Positions 10,118 through 22,100 of a DNA stretch of 64,000 nt are shown piece by piece. Each line of letters starts with the position of its first letter. Positions within the stretch are counted from its first letter, which is position 1. The translations under genes were made by a program, and so were the position numbers. Under the pieces are notes generated by a model. That model was not told the origin of the DNA. It saw only the letters and a program-made list of their open reading frames with translations, and did not search any database. Origin of the DNA: a bacterium HR10 (GTDB lineage Bacteria > Acidobacteriota > Blastocatellia > HR10); the NCBI GenBank assembly GCA_002923315.1, contig BEHM01000015.1, forward strand, positions 1 through 64,000, read 5' to 3'.

Positions 10118-10209
10118 TTGCCCGCAGAAGAGCACGGGCGCGTCCGCTTCGAAGAAGCGCGCGAGGGACACATCGGCTGGCATCTGGCGACCTCAGCCAC
10201 GCGCGAGCC

Positions 10210-10400
10210 TTCGAATCCTCTTCAGTCACCTCCAAGATCGAGGCCGCGTCTGCTTGCAATTCTCCATCCACAAGCAGATGGGGACGCGCGCGAATCGTCC
10301 GCACGGCCTCGATGGGCGCTCCTCTCCATGGAGAACAAGAGCGACGCGCGGCTCCACCTCCTCGCGCCCTCGGCCGATGCGATGGCAATGTCCACCCTAA
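10210..10400 (-). pseudogene. Remnant of a phosphate acetyl/butyryltransferase-type domain
   Basis: Three consecutive minus-strand pieces in different frames read AIASAEGARR, then VEPRVALVLHGEE, then PIEAVRTIRARPHLLVDGELQADAA. In this order they match the layout of the phosphotransacetylase domain (AIATA..AR, then IEPRVALLS, then RPDLLVDGEMQADAA). At least two frameshifts separate the pieces, and both ends of the gene are missing. The call rests on motif memory; a translated search would decide it. It lies next to another broken gene. Confidence 0.4.
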
Positions 10401-10410
10401 AGGAGCCGCT

Positions 10411-11025
10411 TCAGAAACGGAGGCCTAAGCCGAAAGAGAACTGGAGATTGTGACCGGTGAAGCGTTCCGACCGAATCGGCCCGACCGCTGTCCAGCTCGT
10501 TCGACTCCCGAAGCGAACGATGGCGTCACCAACCTCGAAGCGCACAAATAAGCGGTTCCTCTTCGGAGGATAAAATCTCAAGGATGCCTCCCACATCTGC
10601 AGCGAAATTCCCTTGCTCCAACCGCGCGATCGGTGCAGCTTCATTCGCACTGACGAGGAAATCTCTGGTGAAATTGAGAAGCCCTATCCTGGCCTTCGTG
10701 AAGCCCCCCACCCTCGTGAAGCGCCGTCCGACCTTCGCCCCCCATAACCATTGGCTCTTCCAACCGTCGGCGATCCTCGAATCCGGGAAAAAAGTTCACC
10801 ACCATCTCGAGAGCGACACGCTCGGTGACGTTGTATCCGATTCGAACTCCGATGCCCATAAAGGCCCTCCTCGGCTGGCCCTTGAAACTCCGCATATGGA
10901 GGATGGCCGGAGTCTGTGCACCCACCTCAACCCGAGACAGCCAGTCCTGCGCGCGAGCCGCATCTCCTCTCAGAAGAAGGACCAACGAGGTGATAACCAC
11001 GAAAGGCCGTGCTTTTCCTCAGCAT
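10411..11025 (-). pseudogene. Outer-membrane beta-barrel (porin-like) gene broken by three single-base frameshifts
   Basis: The pieces read as one exported barrel protein: a signal peptide (MLRKSTAF then VVITSLVLLLRGDAARAQ), VEVGAQTPAI, FMGIGVRIGYNVTERVALEMVVNFFPG, then GFTKARIGLLNFTRDFL, IARLEQGNFAADVGGILE, FYPPKRNRLFVRFEVGDAIVRFGSRT and a terminal FSFGLGLRF, the usual ending of outer-membrane barrels. Joining them requires removing one extra base near 11001-11004, one in the C6 run at 10704-10709, and one near 10571-10578. The ATG at 11025 is preceded by GAGAGGGGGC. Three same-sign indels suggest real decay, but homopolymer sequencing error cannot be excluded for at least one. About 200 residues if repaired. 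Confidence 0.7.
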
Positions 11026-11073
11026 ATCGCCCCCTCTCATCTCGCCTTACCGTAGCACATACCGACAACGCCG

Positions 11074-11760
11074 TCATCCCGTGGCCAGGCGGTCCCAATC
11101 CTTCCGCTCAAGAAGTCGAACCATGAGGGAATGGAGGCCGAGGACCAAGAGAACAGCGATCCCATGACCAACCACGATGAAGGACCACCGTTCGGAGAGC
11201 CGGGCGAGCGGCATGAGCTCGTTGGGATAAAAGAACACCAGAAACACGCCACTGTACCAGATCACGACGATGATGATCCCCGCGAGGCGATAATCGAGCC
11301 AGAGATATAAGAACAGCGCCAACTGCGTCAAAAGCACCATCACAATGGGAATCCACCTCGCGAGGGCAGTTCCAAATGACCCGAGCACGCCCATCTCGTG
11401 ATCCTCTTGCAACGAGAGCACCAGCGACCGAGCGACGACGACCACCGCCCCGAAGAGCAACAGCATGCTGAGCGCGACCACCTCCTTCGCGATGGCAAGA
11501 TGATGTGCGCTCAGCGGAAGGAGCCGAAGCAAGAACAATGTGCGCTTGGCCTTCTCCATCCCGACGAGCCAGTACGCGATGAGCATTGGGAAGAGGAACG
11601 CCACGGGAAGCAGAGCCAGCGAGAGCGCAGGGACGACTCCACCGGGTCCCAGGAGAAGAGGCAGAAGCTGAGATACTGCGATCACCACCAGGACGCCTAG
11701 CAGATGGGTCGCATGCTCTCGGAAGTCCTTCTTCACCAATGCCCAGATGGATGCCCTCAC
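11074..11760 (-). CDS. ABC transporter permease subunit (ABC-2 type)
   Basis: A 228-residue hydrophobic protein with about six membrane segments, for example LLGVLVVIAVSQLLPLLL, FLFPMLIAYWLVG, LFGAVVVVARSLV and IIIVVIWYSGVFLVFFY. It pairs with the ATPase encoded upstream: its ATG overlaps the ATPase stop by four bases, so the two form one exporter. The charged segment MEKAKRTLFLLRLLPLS between early helices is typical of ABC-2 permeases that act with a CcmA-like ATPase. The substrate is unknown. Confidence 0.82.
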   Translation of the reverse strand: MRASIWALVKKDFREHATHLLGVLVVIAVSQLLPLLLGPGGVVPALSLALLPVAFLFPMLIAYWLVGMEKAKRTLFLLRLLPLSAHHLAIAKEVVALSMLLLFGAVVVVARSLVLSLQEDHEMGVLGSFGTALARWIPIVMVLLTQLALFLYLWLDYRLAGIIIVVIWYSGVFLVFFYPNELMPLARLSERWSFIVVGHGIAVLLVLGLHSLMVRLLERKDWDRLATG

Positions 11761-12620
11761 GCCAGCCCCAGGAACAGCTCATGCAAGGTCGGCGCCCGCA
11801 CGTCGAGGACGGCGATCCCGCGAGCGGTCAACTCAGCGACAAGTCCTTCTGATTCCTGACGGCGACAGAGAAGACGCACCGAACCGTCGCGCCCTCGAAT
11901 CACAGGAAAGGCACTCCATTGCTGAGCGCTCGTCCAGGAGGCCACGGACAGAATCCTCCACTCCCTCTCCAGGTCACCCAAAGACGCATGCACCACCACT
12001 TCGCCATGACGAATGATCACAATCTCGTCAGCTACAGCCACAACATCTTCAAGGATATGCGAGCTGATTAAAACCGCTCGTCCTGCTTCGGGAGCGATCG
12101 CGTCCTCCCGCAGCCACTGCAAAAAGTCGGCCCGCGCGATCGGATCGAGCCCTGCCATGGGCTCGTCCAGAAGGAGCAAGATAGGCCGATGCGCCAACGC
12201 GGCGATCAATGCGAGTCCGACCCGCATGCCATGCGAGAGCTCGCGGATTTGCTTATGGGGATCGAGACGAAAGCGTTCAAGGAGCTGCTGACAATATGCG
12301 TCATCCCAGGTCGGATAGTGAGCAGCGATGAATCTCAGGAACTGTTCGACGCGCATCCAGTCGTACAACGGATGCGATTCGGCGACATATCCCACCGATC
12401 GTCGCCACGCCACCTCACCATACTCCCGCTCGACGCCCTGAAACCGGACGCTCCCCCGATCGCGCGGAATCACTCCGAGGGCGCATTTGATCAACGTCGT
12501 CTTCCCCGCCCCGTTGCGTCCCAAAAGGGCAGTAACGGTCCCCCTTTTGAGGCTCAAGTTCACATCCCTCAGGGTGAACCCAGGATACGACTTCCACAAG
12601 TGCCGAATCTCCAATACCGG
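11757..12620 (-). CDS. ABC transporter ATP-binding protein (CcmA-like)
   Basis: Cytoplasmic ATPase of an ABC-2 exporter. It shows Walker A GRNGAGKTT, a Q-loop region VGYVAESHPLYDW, the signature LSHGMRVGLALIAAL (a variant of LSGGQ), Walker B ILLLLDEPMAGLDP, and the switch His in LISSHILEDV. A C-terminal region of about 70 residues follows, as in the DrrA/NatA group. I take GTG 12620 (PVLEIRHLWKSYPG) because GAGGTG lies about ten bases upstream; GTG 12680 would add 20 residues without support. The permease follows with a four-base overlap. Confidence 0.87.
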   Translation of the reverse strand, partial: PVLEIRHLWKSYPGFTLRDVNLSLKRGTVTALLGRNGAGKTTLIKCALGVIPRDRGSVRFQGVEREYGEVAWRRSVGYVAESHPLYDWMRVEQFLRFIAAHYPTWDDAYCQQLLERFRLDPHKQIRELSHGMRVGLALIAALAHRPILLLLDEPMAGLDPIARADFLQWLREDAIAPEAGRAVLISSHILEDVVAVADEIVIIRHGEVVVHASLGDLEREWRILSVASWTSAQQWSAFPVIRGRDGSVRLLCRRQESEGLVAELTARGIAVLDVRAPTLHELFLGLA

Positions 12621-12777
12621 CACCCTCTCGCCCACCTCACCTTCACGCTCTCTCGTGCGACCTTCGGCTCGAAAGCTCACCGCGCTCGATGAGGAAGCCC
12701 CCTACACATACCCGATGGAGCTCCTTTCTTAGGCGTCCCTCATCGTTCCTCAGTGCCACGCATCACGCCCTCTGCCG

Positions 12778-13509
12778 CTACCGCACGGACTCCACCTCAG
12801 GCGGAGGAGCGAAGAGCGAGAGAGGAAGATCACCTCCCATCGTGACTCTCGTCGTGAGGATCGTGATCTTACTCTCGCGCTCCATGGAAGGAGGCGTTAG
12901 GATCGCCGTGCTCTCGATCTTCCATGGGATCGCATCAGGAATGCCGATCCACAACCGCATGCGCACGTCATACAGACTCAAGACCGCCGCCTCGAACACG
13001 TAACAGGGGATGCGCTCGCCCGTTTTCGTTTCGACATCTTCCTGTCCAAGAAGCACGATCTCGCGAACGATGGGGGCCGTGGGCGGAGTCAAAACCACGG
13101 CGCTTCCCATCGGCACAGGGATAAGGAGCCCAATCCATGAGTCGAACCACAACGGGCGTTGTGCATTCACCGGTCGTTTGTATCCCCGACTTCGCTCCGG
13201 ATATTGGGTGACGTGCCACACCCACTGACCATCGGAAAGGATAAGCTTAGGGAACTCCCCTCGCAGCTCGAACCGGAAGAAATTCGGCCGTTTAAAGGCA
13301 ACCCAAAATTCTCGCTCCGTCCGCCGAATCATCCCCTCATACCGAGTCTCGCTGACGACGAGCCCTTCCAATTGCACTTCGGCGATCTGCTGCCGCCGCG
13401 CTTCGATCTCTTGAATCAGCTTTTCGGGAGTCCCTTGGCCCCAAGCGTGTCCCCAGAGAAATCCGAGCTGGAATATCACAACCCCTACTGCCCTACTTCT
13501 CCGCAACAT
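12778..13509 (-). CDS. Exported LolA-like lipoprotein-sorting protein
   Basis: A 243-residue protein with an N-terminal signal peptide (RRSRAVGVVIFQLGFLWGHAWGQ) and a LolA/LolB-like beta-sheet pattern: VQLEGLVVSETRYEG, FWVAFKRPNFFRFEL, LILSDGQWVWHVTQYP, ETKTGERIPCYVFEA, LWIGIPDAIPWKIES. Proteins of this type sit in the periplasm and bind lipids or lipoproteins. The specific role is not visible. The ATG at 13509 follows GAGAGGAGGGG. Its transcript should begin with a 9-bp stem-loop (13529-13556). Confidence 0.75.
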   Translation of the reverse strand: MLRRSRAVGVVIFQLGFLWGHAWGQGTPEKLIQEIEARRQQIAEVQLEGLVVSETRYEGMIRRTEREFWVAFKRPNFFRFELRGEFPKLILSDGQWVWHVTQYPERSRGYKRPVNAQRPLWFDSWIGLLIPVPMGSAVVLTPPTAPIVREIVLLGQEDVETKTGERIPCYVFEAAVLSLYDVRMRLWIGIPDAIPWKIESTAILTPPSMERESKITILTTRVTMGGDLPLSLFAPPPEVESVR

Positions 13510-13528
13510 AGTCCCCTCCTCTCCGGTG

Positions 13529-13556
13529 CCAAGGCTCCTCTCGCAACGAGCCTTGG
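13529..13556 (-). promoter_or_regulatory. Stem-loop at the 5' end of the LolA-like mRNA
   Basis: CCAAGGCTC (13529-13537) and GAGCCTTGG (13548-13556) form a perfect 9-bp stem with a 10-base loop. The predicted transcription start near 13558 puts it at the very 5' end of the mRNA, just before the ribosome-binding site. It could protect the mRNA, bind a regulator, or act as an operator. Confidence 0.6.
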
Positions 13557-13564
13557 AAGGCGTA

Positions 13565-13593
13565 AATATGAACCGTTCGGCATATGCCGTCAA
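13565..13593 (-). promoter_or_regulatory. Promoter of the LolA-like gene
   Basis: TTGACG (13588-13593), 17 bases, CATATT (13565-13570). Confidence 0.6.
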
Positions 13594-13658
13594 GAGAACG
13601 CATCCTCAGACGCTCCAGGCATGAGATGAGAAACGTCTGGGACCGCCCGTCCTCATCC

Positions 13659-14201
13659 TCATCTGTTATTATTCGGGCTTTCACACCACTCCTCAGTACA
13701 TTGATCCTGACACCTCTCTAAATCTGAGCGGATACGGCTGCACTCTGCATTGAAAAACACCGAGAAGACAGCAATGGCCGCAGCGATACATCCGGCGATC
13801 GTGAGCAGATTCCCTGCGCTGCAGCAGGCAGCGATTGCGGTGGAAAGACCTGCCCCCACATAGTTCCTCAGCGTCGCATAGGCACTCTCAGCGAACTCAC
13901 GACAGCGACTCAAGCAATTATCAAACCGGATCTGCCTTTCTAATTCATCAATCGCGAACTCGCAAGACACATATAAGGTAGAGACATCGCAATCGAAAAG
14001 ACCAGGATCGAGTCCTGACTCAGAACACACTTCTTCCGAACGAACGATAATCCCACCTTGGGCGTTCGGCGTACGCTTCAGCAGGCTCGCGACACGTTCG
14101 CTTTCGCCTCCTGCTGGAGGGGTTTTTGCCGCGGTAACGTGCGCAGCTATTAGGGCGAGTCCAACAGCCGCCCCTCTGAGAGCTCTCATCCTCCCGGCCA
14201 T
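13659..14201 (-). CDS. Exported Cys-rich protein of unknown function
   Basis: A 180-residue protein that I do not recognise. A signal peptide (RMRALRGAAVGLALIAAHVTAA) is followed by a region with about twelve cysteines: CSESGLDPGLFDCD, VSCEF, CLSRCRE, IAACCSAG, AGCIAAA, AECSRI, ERCQDQCTEEWC. A hydrophobic segment near the centre (LSTAIAACCSAGNLLTIAGCIAAAIAVFSVFF) could cross a membrane. Disulfides outside the cytoplasm are likely. The ATG at 14201 follows GGAGGGCTCACC. Its promoter contains six GACA repeats between the -35 and -10 boxes, so expression may switch. Confidence 0.65.
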   Translation of the reverse strand: MAGRMRALRGAAVGLALIAAHVTAAKTPPAGGESERVASLLKRTPNAQGGIIVRSEEVCSESGLDPGLFDCDVSTLYVSCEFAIDELERQIRFDNCLSRCREFAESAYATLRNYVGAGLSTAIAACCSAGNLLTIAGCIAAAIAVFSVFFNAECSRIRSDLERCQDQCTEEWCESPNNNR

Positions 14202-14245
14202 GGTGAGCCCTCCTCGCCTCAATATCCCACTTCATGGCGGCCTTG

Positions 14246-14278
14246 AGCATAGTGTCTGTCTGTCTGTCTGTCTGTCAA
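14246..14278 (-). promoter_or_regulatory. Candidate phase-variable promoter of the Cys-rich gene
   Basis: TTGACA (14273-14278) and TATGCT (14246-14251) are 21 bases apart, and the spacer is made of GACA units. Losing one 4-base unit would give the optimal 17-base spacing. The transcript would start near 14239, 38 bases before the ATG. Confidence 0.6.
14253..14276 (-). repeat. Tetranucleotide microsatellite, (GACA)6
   Basis: Six perfect tandem GACA units on the minus strand (GTCT/TGTC on the plus strand). The first unit forms part of the -35 box and the rest fill the promoter spacer. Confidence 0.95.
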
Positions 14279-14514
14279 GCCTTTTTTCGCGCGCTCGCGC
14301 GAGGGGTCGGTCGCGCGCCACATGGACCGAAAGAGCCGGCGACCGGCATGGCTCTGGCGGGAATCGAGCACGTGGCGACATGCGGTGGCGAGCAGGGAGG
14401 AATCGCCGCCCTGGTTTGGGAGCTTCTCACTGGGAGACGCGTCGAGTTCGACGATGGCTGTGCTACAGGTTCGGGACGCTCTCCCCCTGCGAGGTGACGC
14501 GCGGCCTTCGCCGC

Positions 14515-15180
14515 CTATGGTGCGTGGGCGTAGGCCGTGGGGTCGAGGATACCGGCTTGCGCGAAGGCCTGCTGGCGCTCGGCGCATTTACTGCACCGAC
14601 CGCAGTGGTGGTGACCGATGGGGGAGATGCAGGAGAAGGTCAAGTCCAGTGGGAGATGACGACCTCGCCGGATGATCTCATGTTTGGAGAGCCCCCGATA
14701 GGGGGCCAGGATCGCGATCGGATGAGCCAGGCCTTGGCTCACCGTCTGCGCCATGAGCGAGAGAAATGAAGGCGTCGCATCGGGAAAGGGATTCCCCTCA
14801 AGCAATCCGATGGCGATGGTCGAGACGCCGCGCAGAGCGCAGAAGACGGCCGCCTTCGCCAAGAGGATGATATTGCGCCCCGGGAGATAGACCGAATCCC
14901 AGGCCGCCTCTCGCTCGGGGACGCCATCTCCGGTCACGCTCCAATGCCCCCCGTAGATGTCCTCCATCGGAAGCGTCATGATGGTGAGCGGCTCAAGTCG
15001 CGCATCGCGCAGGCGATTGAGGAATTGCCGCAACCAATGGAGCTCGACTTCCTCCCATTGAAGCCCGCTCCGAACATAGACCGGAAAGACGCGCGCGTAC
15101 CGCGGCAGCAGCTCCGCGACGAGGACCGCGCTATCCAGTCCCCCGCTGGTGAGGACGCACACAGCTGCGGATTCGCTCAT
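14515..15180 (-). CDS. queC: 7-cyano-7-deazaguanine (preQ0) synthase
   Basis: ATP-dependent conversion of 7-carboxy-7-deazaguanine to preQ0 in queuosine synthesis. The 221-residue protein has the PP-loop VLTSGGLDSAVL (residues 9-20), the YLPGRN segment, GLLEGNPFPDATPSFL, and four zinc ligands near the C-terminus in the spacing C-x8-C-x2-C-x2-C (CISPIGHHHCGRCSKC). The ATG at 15180 follows GGGAG. No queD, queE or queF is nearby; 87 bases separate it from the upstream gyrB, whose transcript may continue into it. Confidence 0.92.
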   Translation of the reverse strand: MSESAAVCVLTSGGLDSAVLVAELLPRYARVFPVYVRSGLQWEEVELHWLRQFLNRLRDARLEPLTIMTLPMEDIYGGHWSVTGDGVPEREAAWDSVYLPGRNIILLAKAAVFCALRGVSTIAIGLLEGNPFPDATPSFLSLMAQTVSQGLAHPIAILAPYRGLSKHEIIRRGRHLPLDLTFSCISPIGHHHCGRCSKCAERQQAFAQAGILDPTAYAHAP

Positions 15181-15267
15181 GGAAGATCTCCCACCTCAAT
15201 CGTCCGATGGCGGAGACGAACGTCCCCCTGCCCGAACCCCTCCGTACGCTGCGGATCGCCGAGCGCT

Positions 15268-18973
<3,706 letters not shown>

Positions 18974-19065
18974 GCTCTACGTCCAGCGCTCGGCGCGCCC
19001 GCGCCTCTCACGACCGAAGCCGTTCACACCAGGGGCACTCGAAGGCCTTCGGCGCGATGCCCCCG

Positions 19066-19095
19066 GTATCGGCCTTCTGGCCGCGACCTCGTCAA
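19066..19095 (-). promoter_or_regulatory. Weak promoter candidate for recF-gyrB
   Basis: TTGACG (19090-19095), 18 bases, GATACC (19066-19071). The -35 box is good, the -10 box poor. Confidence 0.35.
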
Positions 19096-19143
19096 AGGCC
19101 GCGCGATCGCGTTCGAGGCACTTCTCCCAGAAGGTGCGGCCCG

Positions 19144-22100
19144 TCAATTGACGATCGAAATGCGCTCGCTCAAGGCCGAGCTGGTCCGACCGGCACGATC
19201 AATCGCTGTGACGCGAAACCGTCCGGTGCGCGTGAAGACCGTTCCCGGAACGACCCATGTGAACTGTCGGACATCGCCCGGGATATTGTCCCCCACGATG
19301 TTCCCCTGCGCATCCCGCAAGGGTTCGAAGGTGAGGCCATCATCGCGTGAGAACTCGATCCGATGGCGCACGATCCCGACATCATCGGAGGCCTCCCACG
19401 CGATCGTCAACGGACGCCGCGCGACGAAGAAGCGACCGGGGCCATTCACGTCGAAGACGACCACCGAGCCGATGGTCGGCGGCGCGCCGTCTATGGCGAA
19501 GTCCGCATCGCTTCGATCCTCCCCGATATTCCCGGCCAAGTCGCGACACCGCACGAGGACGCGCCCGCGCGTCGTGGAGAGCCCCTCGGGGATGCTCCAG
19601 GAGAATGACCGCACGTCCGCCGGGATGCGCATCGCCAGGGGCGCGAAGGATGCCCCGCCGTCTGTGGAGACGAAGAGATCGCAACTGGACAGGCCAACGT
19701 TATCGCTCGCCTCCCACGCGATCTCGAAGGGCTCTCCCGCCCGAGCGACCTCGCCCCCATTGGGACGCAGGACGCGCACGACCGGCTCCTCGCGATCGCT
19801 GCGCCCGATCTGGAAATCCCCGTCACTCGTATCGGTCGCCGCGTTATCGGAGAAGTCACGCGCCGTGACGCAGATGCGCGCGGTGGAGGAGAGCACGCCT
19901 TCCGGAACCTCCCACGCGAACGAGCGCTTCTCGCCGCTCACGCGCCCAAGCAGGATCGAGCACGTTCGTCCGCTATCGAGCGAGAGCGCGACCTCGTGAA
20001 GCAAGATCCCCACATCATCCGAGGACTCCCACGCAATCAGCAACACCGTTCCGGCCAGGACGAACTCGCCCCCATTGGGGCTGATCACGCGCACGCTGGG
20101 CGGCGTCGTATCTACCGGAGGAGTCACCCGAGAGAACTCCGACGTATTCCCCGCTTCATCGGTCGCCACTAACGTCACCGGATCCTGAACCGAGAGCCCA
20201 GGGAGGAAGACTTCGAACGTCCCATCCGAGCTCGGCACGATCCCTTGAGCCACGCACCTTCGCCCCTCTCCAAAACCTGTAGGATCAGGGTCGGCCACAT
20301 AAACGTCCACCCGCGCTGCCGCCGGATTGACCGTATCTATACGCCCTCGCAGGAGAACGCCGCCAGACACCTCGCGCACCTCGCGCACGACGGGGAAATT
20401 CATGAGCGCGTTCGGCCCATCATCAGCGTCGCCCACATCGTTGGGCGTCACCCCATCACCGCCGAGGTCAATACTTAATCCTTCGTTGCCGAAAAAGGCG
20501 TTGCAACCGATGCGATTCCCCCGACTCGGCGTCTCTTCACCATCCAGGATCATGATGCCTGCCCGAGCGTTATAGGCGATCGTATTCGCCGCTGTGGGCG
20601 TCGTCCCCCCGATGGTCGTATTCCGCGCGCCGAGGATGGCGATCCCGTTCCCTCCGTTCGGCAGACGATGCGTTCCCTCGCGATCCGCTGTCCCGATGAC
20701 GTTCCCCACAACCTGATTGTTGCTCGCTCCGCGCGCGAGCGTGATCCCATCGCCCGCATTCCCGGCGATGATGTTGCCGCTTGAGGCCTCGAGCCCGCCG
20801 ATGAGGTTATCCCGCGCGCCCGCCGTCACCAGAATCCCACCGGCGCCATTGGGCACAGCTCGCATCCCCGTCCCATCCAAACCGATGATGTTCCCCGCGA
20901 CCTGATTCGAGAAGGCATCCGCCAGACGAACACCATGTTGCGCGTTGCCGGAGATCACATTGCGCGCCGCTTCGGCGGTCCCCCCGATGAGATTCCCGTG
21001 TGCTCCCCCGACGAGCGTCACCCCATCTCCCCCGTTCGGCAAGGCCCGCATCCCGGTCCGATCGGTGCCGATCCAATTCCCCTGGACTTGATTCCCGAAG
21101 ACGCCGACGATTTGAACCCCACTTCCAGAATTCCCCGAGATCACATTCCCCGCCCCCGGCTCGCGCCCGCCGATCACATTATCTCGCGCCCCGCTGATGA
21201 AAACCCCCGCTCCCCCGTTCGGCAACGCGCCCAACCCATCGGCCGTCGTCCCGATATAGTTCCCCAGAATGAGATTCCCGAATGTGGGGAAGTCCAGCTC
21301 GATCCCGTTGCTGCGGTTCCCCGAGATGACGTTCCGATCAGCCGGCGCCGTCCCCCCGATGAGATTGGCCTGCGTGCGGTTGCGCGTGATCAGCACGCCG
21401 TAGAGGCCATTGCCCACGCTGCGTTGTCCCGTGGGATCCGTGCCGATGTAGCATCCGCGCACGATGTTCCCCGTCGCCGTGCCCGACTCCGGCGGATCCA
21501 CGATGATCTTCACGCCGCTCCCTTCAAACCCATTGATGACCAACCCGGCAATGACATTGAGCGAAGAGGTGATCACGAGCCCATCGGCCAATCCCGCCCG
21601 CCGCCCGCTGAGCACGATGATCGGCCGACCGCTCCAGCCCGGCTGCGTCGTCCCATCAATCGTCGTCCCCCCATCCACCAACCGAGGCAGCGGGCCTAAC
21701 GTGCCATCCACCTCGATCGTGAAGACACCATCCCGGCGCTCGGATTCCGGAATATTGAAGGCGATCACATCGGGTCCCCCCCGCTGTCCCGCGACATCCC
21801 GATTGGGCGGCACGCCATTAGCGGCGAGAATCGCTTCGCGCAACGAGACGCGACCATCCTCCAGGATCGTATCGGCGGTCGTCGTCACCACAATGCGCGG
21901 AGCATCTGTGACCGCCAGGAGCCATCCCCCCGGACGCCGCTCGCCAATGAGCAGATCGTCGAGCGCATCCCGATTCATCCGCGCCGACATGAGCGCCGCC
22001 ACCGGATCGCGCACGTCCAGATCGAACGCCTCTCCAAATCCCCCCCCGCTCTCGCCCATCAGCAAGACGATGCGCCCACGATCGGCGAGCGCCACAGCCA

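Larger units (their letters stand above)
10000..10410. other. 411-base stretch with no intact gene; holds the rtcA promoter and a decayed remnant
   Basis: The left part carries the rtcA leader and promoter. The right part (about 10210-10400, minus strand) contains pieces in three different frames that together resemble a phosphotransacetylase domain. I see no tRNA, small RNA or intact small gene here. Confidence 0.6.
14202..14514. other. 313-base intergenic region holding the GACA-repeat promoter
   Basis: Left part: leader and promoter of the Cys-rich gene with its microsatellite. Right part (14279-14514): no gene, hairpin terminator or RNA gene that I can support between the promoter and the end of queC. 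Confidence 0.5.
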
